From: CALELM01 sp045617105
GTDB lineage: Bacteria; Bacillota; Negativicutes; Selenomonadales; Selenomonadaceae
Length of the DNA: 12,755 nt
Assembly: GCA_045617105.1 (NCBI GenBank)
Contig: JAZLHW010000082.1
Span: 1 to 12,755 of the forward strand
Direction: 5' to 3'
Position numbers and translations under genes: made by a program. The notes beneath the pieces are model-generated. The model made no database searches and was not told where the DNA came from. It was given only the letters and a program-made list of their open reading frames with translations. Each line of letters begins with the position of its first letter. Position 1 is the stretch's first letter. Positions 8,238 through 12,755 of this stretch are shown here, piece by piece.

Positions 8238-8339
8238 TTACAGAATCTCTTTTTGCTTATAGCACTCAAAAATATAGTTTGGATTATCATAACGAGCTAA
8301 AGATGTCCCCTTCTTCAACAGCTTGCTGTAAGTGGGGGA
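8238..8339 (-). pseudogene. Possible 3' tail of an unidentified decayed gene between the DUF3990 gene and hsdR
   Basis: In one minus-strand frame 33 codons of protein-like composition run to a TAA at 8240-8238, including the pieces YSKLLKKGTSLARYDNP and NYIFECYKQ. There is no start codon, and an in-frame TAA lies just upstream, so it would be only a remnant. The stretch also carries an imperfect hairpin (8307-8337; CCCC/GGGG outside, ACAGC/GCTGT inside). I do not recognise the family and chance is possible. Nothing else is seen in the 160-bp gap except the hsdR ribosome site. Confidence 0.25.
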
Positions 8340-8341
8340 AA

Positions 8342-8764
8342 TCAAATTTTAACAAGCGGTGAGCATATCTCCCGCTTCGTTGAAACGCGAATTGGAGGGA
8401 AAATGCTTATGGCATTTTCTTGAACAATGGCGTTATAATCGGAAACATAAGTATAAATCTGATTATCAGCCATAGCACCTATCACAATGTCATAATCATG
8501 TGGCTTTCCGCTTCTGCAGGAAACGATAAAATCTAACCATTCCTCTGACATTTCCTTAAATTCCAGTATTTTTAATTCAGATAAAAGTCTTACATCGTAT
8601 ATAGATACAATTTGGGTATGATATCTTTTCGCCCATCGCTCCGCCTGTTCCTTAATGACCGTACAATAAAATCCTGTGCCAAAATCCTTTGTGTATCTAT
8701 TCACTCTCAGTTCCGGTTTTTCAACTGCCTGATATCCACCGCGATATACTGTCATCCATGCCAT
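8342..8764 (-). CDS. DUF3990 protein (ADP-ribosyltransferase-like, putative toxin), C-terminus probably damaged
   Basis: This 140-residue soluble protein matches DUF3990 as I remember it: VYRGG at 6-10, DFGTGFYCT at 27-35, EQAERWAKR at 39-47, EWLDFIV at 75-81 and DYDIVIGAMADNQ at 90-102. The family is thought to share the ADP-ribosyltransferase fold and is often found in toxin-antitoxin-like settings, usually beside a small DUF3791 protein. No such partner is present here. After about residue 110 the sequence no longer looks like the family. Family-like pieces (for example QFAFQ and LLKF) appear instead in other frames at about 8430-8340, which suggests indels in the last third. The ATG has GGGGGA 5-6 bases upstream and begins 21 bp after hsdS, so it is co-transcribed within the hsd operon. 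If the tail is broken, the toxin may be inactive. Confidence 0.75.
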   Translation of the reverse strand: MAWMTVYRGGYQAVEKPELRVNRYTKDFGTGFYCTVIKEQAERWAKRYHTQIVSIYDVRLLSELKILEFKEMSEEWLDFIVSCRSGKPHDYDIVIGAMADNQIYTYVSDYNAIVQENAISIFPPIRVSTKREICSPLVKI

Positions 8765-8785
8765 TTTCTTCCCCCATTAAACAAA

Positions 8786-9934
8786 TCAGCCAAAATATTC
8801 CTGCATCAAGCTGTCAAATAGCAGCTGAGTTTTATCTAATGCTTTTTGTACTGCAACTTTTGATTTATCGACTTGGTTTACGAAGGACGCAAACCGCTTC
8901 TGCAATCCCATCGGTGGCATTGAAACCTGATAATTCATTACATCCGAGTCCTTTATAGCAGGATAATTTGCACCAGTAACAACTCTCGTCATATCATCTG
9001 TAAATTTATCTGAGCAAGCAATCGCTAATAAATACTCTGGTAAACATTTTACTGCTCTTAATACGCAAAATCCACTTGAAGCAACCAAATCATCATCGTC
9101 AAACACCGTCATAGCAACATTTCTAAGATTTGGACGTACTGTCGAAATAACAATATCCCCCTTTTTTATATGTTGCTGAGCTCGTGAAGGTGCTTCTCCT
9201 AATATATATTCTGTGTATCCCGTCATAATATTTCTTTTATTATCAATTGATGAAATATCAATATATTTAATTTTATCTTCAGGTGAAAAATCTTTCTTTG
9301 CACTCGGAATCTTACCAGCAATAAGTTCAGATATAGGCACTTGTTTATAATCACCTGCATTAAACATCTCGACAAATCGGGCTTTGATGAGATTGTCTAA
9401 TAGTTGTAATTCCTGTTTTCTACTATCAACAACGGTCTTTAATTTGTCTAATAAATCTGCTATATCTTTCTGTTCTTCTTTACTAGGAACTGGCACCTCC
9501 ACATTACGTACCATCTCGCTATTAAGATTATTTACAACCCCTCCAACTGCCATCGACTTAAATTTTTCATAAGTGGTCTTTGAACTCAAGTAATAGTAAA
9601 GAAATCTTTTATCAAACAGGTCTTGTTCATCTCGCAAAACAAGCCAACCATCATGAATGCAACCATCTATCTTTAATATATACGGACGACCAAAACTCAT
9701 AGAATTTGATAACAAAAAGTCACCTGGTTTTACATATCTCGATTTCTTCATCCCTTCTGGAATTATTTTTTGTGCAGTTTCAGTAATATACATAGAATCG
9801 GATGTGTCACCAATTTTTATCCAATTAATACCATCTTCATTATCTGTAATAAACTTATCAATTGGTCTCGGAGAGCCACCGCGCTCTACTATACAAACAT
9901 CGCTAATCTTCTTATATTCCCATGATTTATTCAT
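8786..9934 (-). CDS. hsdS: HsdS: type I restriction-modification specificity subunit
   Basis: HsdS recognises the two-part DNA target and holds two HsdM (and HsdR) subunits. The 382 residues follow the standard plan. Target-recognition domain 1 spans about 1-150. A conserved central helix with Glu-Glu-Gln-Lys-Asp follows at about 151-191. Target-recognition domain 2 spans about 195-337. A C-terminal repeat of the spacer helix starts at PPMGLQKRF (340-348) and ends at FDSLMQEYFG (373-382). The start ATG is preceded by AGGGATGATGTAG. The length is in the normal range and no break is seen. Base composition is clearly more AT-rich than the ispE-glmU segment, as expected for an exchangeable subunit. 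The target sequence cannot be predicted by eye. Confidence 0.95.
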   Translation of the reverse strand: MNKSWEYKKISDVCIVERGGSPRPIDKFITDNEDGINWIKIGDTSDSMYITETAQKIIPEGMKKSRYVKPGDFLLSNSMSFGRPYILKIDGCIHDGWLVLRDEQDLFDKRFLYYYLSSKTTYEKFKSMAVGGVVNNLNSEMVRNVEVPVPSKEEQKDIADLLDKLKTVVDSRKQELQLLDNLIKARFVEMFNAGDYKQVPISELIAGKIPSAKKDFSPEDKIKYIDISSIDNKRNIMTGYTEYILGEAPSRAQQHIKKGDIVISTVRPNLRNVAMTVFDDDDLVASSGFCVLRAVKCLPEYLLAIACSDKFTDDMTRVVTGANYPAIKDSDVMNYQVSMPPMGLQKRFASFVNQVDKSKVAVQKALDKTQLLFDSLMQEYFG

Positions 9935-9986
9935 CTACATCATCCCTACAAATCCAATTTTCCTTGACTTTTCGTAATTACTTATT

Positions 9987-10015
9987 ATTATGAATCCAAT
10001 CCACTGAAACCGCAA
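9987..10015 (-). promoter_or_regulatory. Candidate internal promoter for hsdS
   Basis: On the minus strand, TTGCGG (10015-10010) and CATAAT (9992-9987) are 17 bases apart. The start point would be near 9980, about 45 bases before the hsdS ATG. The 243-bp gap between the HEPN gene and hsdS, with a convergent small-RNA gene in it, makes an extra promoter plausible. The -35 match is weak and the DNA is AT-rich, so chance is a real alternative. Confidence 0.3.
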
Positions 10016-10060
10016 ATGCTATGTAGATGGTAATTATTTTTTTGTATACATTTTCAAATC

Positions 10061-10088
10061 TTGACATATACTACAAATGTGTTATATT
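10061..10088 (+). promoter_or_regulatory. Strong promoter for the small RNA at 10094-10186
   Basis: A perfect -35 box TTGACA (10061-10066) is followed after 16 bases by TATATT (10083-10088). Transcription would start near 10093-10096, exactly where the closing helix of the RNA begins. It faces away from hsdS, against the direction of the operon. No open reading frame lies downstream on this strand, which supports a non-coding product. Confidence 0.65.
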
Positions 10089-10093
10089 AAAAG

Positions 10094-10186
10094 TAGTCAA
10101 CTTGTGACGGATTAAAGCTGGGTTCCCGAATGGGAGTAGGCATCTAGGTGCTTAGAATCCTTTGCTCCTGGGGTTGACTATTTTTT
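10094..10186 (+). ncRNA. Candidate structured small RNA, antisense-convergent to the HEPN (DUF3644) gene
   Basis: A transcript of about 85-90 nt is predicted. P1 pairs TAGTCAAC (10094-10101) with GTTGACTA (10173-10180), a perfect 8-bp helix followed by T6 (10181-10186), so P1 also acts as an intrinsic terminator. P2 pairs GGATT (10109-10113) with AATCC (10156-10160). It continues after a small A/AG internal loop as AAGC (10115-10118) with GCTT (10150-10153). P3 is a hairpin with UUCCC (10123-10127) and GGGAG (10132-10136) around GAAU. A free CUCC (10165-10168) could pair with GGAG of P3 as a pseudoknot. There are no tandem repeats as in ToxI-type antitoxin RNA. It does not fit a tRNA, 6S, T-box or any riboswitch I know. 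The 3' end overlaps the HEPN stop codon on the other strand. Its function is unknown: an RNA antitoxin or regulator of the HEPN protein, or a trans-acting sRNA, are hypotheses. Confidence 0.6.
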
Positions 10187-11158
10187 CAATTTTTGTTTCA
10201 AATCATCAAGTATATGACTTGGTGATTTTTTTATTTCGCCGTAAATAAAATCTATCGCTTGCTGTGAATAGCTATACTGTGGTTGCGTTGAAATCTGATA
10301 TGTAAAACACATTCTTTCATTCTCTTTCAATCCAAAATAATCCGTAAACAATCGAAAATGATACATATTTAATTCAACAGCCACATTGTTAAGCAATAAT
10401 TCCACTCCATCTTTCTTTAAGCGTTTATTAATTTCTTTAATACATGCCTTCGCATTGTATTTGTGGGTTTCATTGGGATTTTTGACCTCTTTAATAACTC
10501 TTACACCCTCAACAGCTGCCTTCTCTATATGGTAAATTTCTGTAGCTTCTTCCCGTTTTTTTGTTGCATAATGATAATGCTCAACCTTTATTGAAAATGC
10601 ACTATTGTTTTCTTCTATCATAGGAAGTAAAGACTCATTTTTTGTTATCAGTCGTTCTGCCACCTGCTTTGTATATTTTCCTCTTATCTCAGTTTCATCT
10701 AAAGATTTCAACCTGACTGATAAAGTAATAAAATTTTCTGGAATCACTTGCGTCATATCAACATTATGAAATCCCATCATTTTATCCACAAAATTAAATA
10801 CGCATGCCTGAAGAAGCGATATATATACCGCCTCATATTCTTCTGTTATAAAATGTGTACTGGTATTACGCAATTCTATAACTTTTTCAAGATTCTTTCT
10901 TAATGGATCCTTTTCATTAGTGAATATTTTCTTCACACATTGCTCTAAACTAATAGTTCTACTGGGTTTATCCGAAAAATAGATAGATTCTTCACCAAAT
11001 TTACTTATCATATGTGCTTTAAGCATCAATTCCCATGCATTACATATGAAAAAACTGAATCCTTCTAATCTATATCTTATGGAAGGTTTGTTATAGATTT
11101 CAATTGCTAACACAAATGCTTCCTTTGATTTATCTAACAATTGCTCTTGTATTGTCAT
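10178..11158 (-). CDS. DUF3644 HEPN-type protein, putative RNase effector embedded in the hsd operon
   Basis: This soluble, mostly helical protein of 326 residues begins with the hallmark DUF3644 N-terminus (KSKEAFVLAIEIYNKP at 10-25, then GFSFFICNAWELMLKAH at 33-49). Within the helical part, Arg97 to His102 (RNTSTH) gives the RX4H motif typical of HEPN ribonucleases. The C-terminal half (about 170-326) has no motif I know and may sense the trigger or bind RNA. HEPN RNases commonly cut host tRNA or mRNA in abortive-infection systems, and some are kept silent by type I RM complexes (PrrC is the classic case). That link is an inference here. Its ATG overlaps the TGA of an hsdM relic (ATGA, 11158-11155), pointing to past translational coupling. 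Its last codons lie over the terminator of a convergent small RNA. Confidence 0.85.
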   Translation of the reverse strand: MTIQEQLLDKSKEAFVLAIEIYNKPSIRYRLEGFSFFICNAWELMLKAHMISKFGEESIYFSDKPSRTISLEQCVKKIFTNEKDPLRKNLEKVIELRNTSTHFITEEYEAVYISLLQACVFNFVDKMMGFHNVDMTQVIPENFITLSVRLKSLDETEIRGKYTKQVAERLITKNESLLPMIEENNSAFSIKVEHYHYATKKREEATEIYHIEKAAVEGVRVIKEVKNPNETHKYNAKACIKEINKRLKKDGVELLLNNVAVELNMYHFRLFTDYFGLKENERMCFTYQISTQPQYSYSQQAIDFIYGEIKKSPSHILDDLKQKLKK

Positions 11159-11275
11159 ATCCTCTCTGCCCCCAACAATTTCTCCAATTCTTCCATTTCC
11201 TTGCCTAGCTCTATCTCACAAATGATACAATATCCCTTCAAGACTTCCCTTGAAAGGAGGATTCATAAAAAGCCC
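11155..11275 (-). pseudogene. Collapsed remnant of a second hsdM
   Basis: Two pieces of an HsdM protein survive next to each other in different frames. The first reads MNPPFKGSLEG (from about 11266; the catalytic NPPF at 11263-11252), like NPPFKGSLD of the intact HsdM, and stops at TGA 11218-11216. The second (11220-11155) reads EIELGKEMEELEKLL and then GAERI, matching the intact HsdM tail, and ends in TGA at 11157-11155. Everything between NPPF and the tail, over 150 codons, is missing. The tail DNA is 43/45 identical to 11718-11762. The final TGA overlaps the ATG of the HEPN gene. Confidence 0.75.
11173..11217 (-). repeat. Direct repeat of the hsdM 3' end, relic copy (partner 11718-11762)
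   Basis: These 45 bases match 11718-11762 with two mismatches (plus-strand positions 11178 and 11208). Both encode the same helix near the HsdM C-terminus. The two copies are 545 bp apart, flank the dead toxin-antitoxin genes, and could recombine to delete the region between them. Confidence 0.8.
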
Positions 11276-11326
11276 ACCACCAGGGCAGGCTCGACAGCAA
11301 TTTCTCGCAACTAAATTAGCCATATT

Positions 11327-11389
11327 CTATCTTCGCAGCTCATCCTCCAGATAATCAGTCAATACGGTATTATCCAGTAAAATTCGCAT
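11327..11389 (-). pseudogene. Truncated PIN-domain toxin (VapC-like) remnant
   Basis: Twenty codons start at the ATG at 11389 and read MRILLDNTVLTDYL before a stop at 11329-11327. This is the first strand and helix of a PIN ribonuclease, where DTNVLxDYL is typical. Here the Asp is followed by Asn-Thr instead of Thr-Asn. Everything after the first acidic site is gone, so it cannot be active. The ATG overlaps the TAA of the upstream frame (TAATG), the usual antitoxin-toxin coupling. Confidence 0.6.
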
Positions 11390-11582
11390 TAAAGATATTT
11401 TTCCTCCCTATACTCGGCAAGTTCCTTTGTATAATCAAAGGCGGGAATTTTGCGCTTCATGCTCTCTAAAACAGCAAAAGCCTGTTCACGCACATTATAG
11501 ATGTGAGATGTGGACTGCCTTTATGATTAGCAATTTCATTGATGATATAGATAACAATTTCTGTAATTTCTCTGCGCATCAT
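11389..11582 (-). pseudogene. Frameshifted antitoxin gene of the dead PIN-toxin pair
   Basis: An ATG at 11582 opens a frame reading MMRREITEIVIYIINEIANH. It shifts near 11495-11500 and, if left uncorrected, stops at 11468-11466. In the shifted frame a protein-like tail continues (YNVREQAFAVLESMKRK, then FDYTKELAEYREEKYL) to TAA at 11391-11389. One indel would restore an antitoxin of about 65 residues ending in the YREEK-type tail that I associate with partners of PIN toxins. The exact antitoxin family is not identified. Confidence 0.55.
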
Positions 11583-11623
11583 CCCATCTCCCCACATCAT
11601 AAAATAACACATCTTTCATAATA

Positions 11624-11653
11624 ATCATACTCTACATAAGCCGAACAATGCAA
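11624..11653 (-). promoter_or_regulatory. Probable promoter of the dead toxin-antitoxin pair
   Basis: On the minus strand, TTGCAT (11653-11648) and TATGAT (11629-11624) are 18 bases apart, about 40 bases before the antitoxin ATG. It may still drive the HEPN gene downstream, since no terminator is evident between them. The match is moderate. Confidence 0.35.
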
Positions 11654-11693
11654 TATAGAGATATGCAAAAACAACAACTGACAGAGTAAAATT

Positions 11694-12755
11694 TTAATTG
11701 GAATTACCTTTATCGTTCAACAGTTTCTCCAATTCTTCCATTTCCTTGCCTATCTCTATCTCAATCTCACGGATATTTGCCATAATCTCCGATGTGGGCG
11801 GATATTCTACCGCAACATATTCCACTTCTTTGTATTTATTGATGCTGAGGTCATAGTCGTTGTCTGCAATTTCTTCTTTCGGAACGACAAAGGACTTATC
11901 AGTACGCTTTCTATCCTTTTCCCCATCAAGGTTCTTAAATCTCTGGATAATATCAGGAATATCATTATCTGCCACTGCAGATCTCTTGTCATCAAGACTG
12001 AATCCATCTGCCTGCATATCATAGAACCATACCTTATCCGTTCCGCCATGCTCCGTTTTTGTGAAAATGAGAATAGCAGTAGATACTCCGGCGTATGGTT
12101 TGAATACACCGCTTGGCATGGAAATAACAGCCTCCAGTCTCTGATTCTCTACGATTTCTTTCCGAATATCTTTATGAGCCTTGGAAGAACCAAACAGCAC
12201 TCCATCAGGAACGATGCAGGCGCATCTTCCGCCAATCTTGAGCATACGAATAAATAGTGCCAAGAAAAGAAGCTCTGTCTTCTTGGTCTTACATACCTTA
12301 CGCAGATCTGCAGACACGATATCTGCATCCAGACTTCCTTTGAAGGGCGGATTTGCCAATATCAAGGTATACTTATCCTTATCAGGATTCTGATCGGATA
12401 AACTATCTCTATATTCGATAAAAGGACTTTCCACTCTATGATTCATCATGTTCATAGCACCAATACGGAGCATGGTTCTGTCCATGTCAAAGCCATAGAA
12501 CATGTGATTCATGAAATGATCCTTTTTCTGCTTGTTATAGAAGATTTCTTCCTTCCTGTTATTCCACAGGTATTCTCCTGCTTCTACAAGGAAACCGGCA
12601 GTCCCACACGATGGATCGCAGATCATATCATCTACCTTGGGTTCCATCAGTTTTACCATCATCTTGATAATATGCCGAGGTGTCCTGAACTGCCCATTTA
12701 CACCTGCCGTAGCAAGTTTTGAGAGCAAATACTCATACACATCCCCTCTGGCATC
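11694..12755 (-). CDS. hsdM: HsdM: type I restriction-modification DNA methyltransferase subunit (5' end outside window)
   Basis: HsdM is the N6-adenine methyltransferase subunit and uses S-adenosylmethionine to protect the target chosen by HsdS. The frame is open to the window edge, where it reads DARGDVYEYLLSKL, so the gene starts beyond 12755. A GTG at 12740 is an internal Val codon and not the start. The visible 353 residues include QFRTPRHI just before the SAM motif I DPSCGTAGF (starting about 12617) and the catalytic motif IV NPPF (about 12353-12342). The C-terminus is a charged helix. The N-terminal HsdM bundle is missing only because of the window limit. It is followed by 535 bp of relic sequence before the HEPN gene; in compact hsd operons hsdS would follow directly. 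Confidence 0.96.
   Translation of the reverse strand, partial: DARGDVYEYLLSKLATAGVNGQFRTPRHIIKMMVKLMEPKVDDMICDPSCGTAGFLVEAGEYLWNNRKEEIFYNKQKKDHFMNHMFYGFDMDRTMLRIGAMNMMNHRVESPFIEYRDSLSDQNPDKDKYTLILANPPFKGSLDADIVSADLRKVCKTKKTELLFLALFIRMLKIGGRCACIVPDGVLFGSSKAHKDIRKEIVENQRLEAVISMPSGVFKPYAGVSTAILIFTKTEHGGTDKVWFYDMQADGFSLDDKRSAVADNDIPDIIQRFKNLDGEKDRKRTDKSFVVPKEEIADNDYDLSINKYKEVEYVAVEYPPTSEIMANIREIEIEIGKEMEELEKLLNDKGNSN
11718..11762 (-). repeat. Direct repeat within the intact hsdM 3' end (partner 11173-11217)
   Basis: This is the functional copy of the 45-base repeat, encoding EIEIGKEMEELEKLL close to the HsdM C-terminus. See the relic copy for the comparison. The downstream sequences differ completely: NDKGNSN and TAA here, GAERI and TGA in the relic. 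Confidence 0.8.

Noticed and set aside
8307..8337. Hairpin before hsdR as an intrinsic terminator
   Set aside because: The stem is interrupted and no T-tract follows on the minus strand; hsdR downstream would need read-through.
9964..9991. Second plus-strand promoter (TTGACT-16-TATTAT) upstream of the small RNA
   Set aside because: The matches are fair but lie in AT-rich DNA with no distinct product, and the promoter at 10061 is better placed.
10094..10180. The small RNA as a tRNA or tRNA-like gene, because P1 is about 7-8 bp and the length about 86 nt
   Set aside because: No T-arm, anticodon arm or CCA-type end fits, and the T6 tail after P1 indicates an intrinsic terminator.
10094..10186. 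The same element as a riboswitch or attenuator for a downstream gene
   Set aside because: No gene follows on the plus strand; it runs antisense into the end of the HEPN gene.
1..12755. CRISPR array, insertion sequence or phage attachment site
   Set aside because: No regularly spaced repeats, transposase genes or integrase genes are seen.

Overview
The window looks like a chromosomal stretch from a low-to-mid GC bacterium of the Firmicutes/Negativicutes type (a Selenomonas-like organism is my best guess). I base this on the ispE - GntR/FadR regulator - glmU gene order, the protein sequences, and strong AGGAGG-type ribosome sites. This is recognition, not a database result.

Layout. (1) Positions 1-3300, minus strand: a core-metabolism run ispE (isoprenoid precursor kinase) -> GntR/FadR-type regulator -> glmU (UDP-GlcNAc synthesis). 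The first 8 bases hold the start of a further gene, possibly prs, which has its own promoter. (2) 3308-4664, plus strand: a divergent gene for a shortened P1B-type metal ATPase. It keeps the fold landmarks but has lost the phosphorylated Asp, the Cys-Pro-Cys metal site and the GDGIND first Asp, so it looks like an intact pseudoenzyme. It and ispE are driven by back-to-back promoters whose -35 boxes are 7 bp apart. (3) 4702-4747: a 34-bp perfect palindrome inside a repeat element. A half-deleted copy lies at 1592-1628. (4) 4837-12755, minus strand: a type I restriction-modification operon, transcribed hsdM (5' end off the window) -> relic region -> HEPN gene (DUF3644) -> hsdS -> DUF3990 gene -> hsdR.

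The operon is the interesting part. Two likely toxin or effector genes are embedded between the hsd genes: a DUF3644 protein with an RX4H HEPN ribonuclease motif between hsdM and hsdS, and a DUF3990 (ADP-ribosyltransferase-like) gene between hsdS and hsdR, the place where PrrC sits in EcoprrI-type loci. HsdR itself starts with a DUF4145 HEPN domain carrying an RX6H motif. Between the HEPN gene and hsdS, on the opposite strand, lies a compact candidate small RNA of about 85-90 nt. It has a near-consensus promoter, a perfect 8-bp closing helix, an inner stem and a T6 tail, and it ends exactly on the HEPN stop codon.

The 535 bp between hsdM and the HEPN gene are a small graveyard: a broken antitoxin/PIN-toxin pair and the collapsed remains of a second hsdM. 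The tail of that second hsdM is 43/45 identical to the tail of the intact hsdM, and its TGA stop overlaps the HEPN ATG (ATGA). This suggests the HEPN gene was once translationally coupled to an hsdM, and that recombination or insertion later rearranged the junction.
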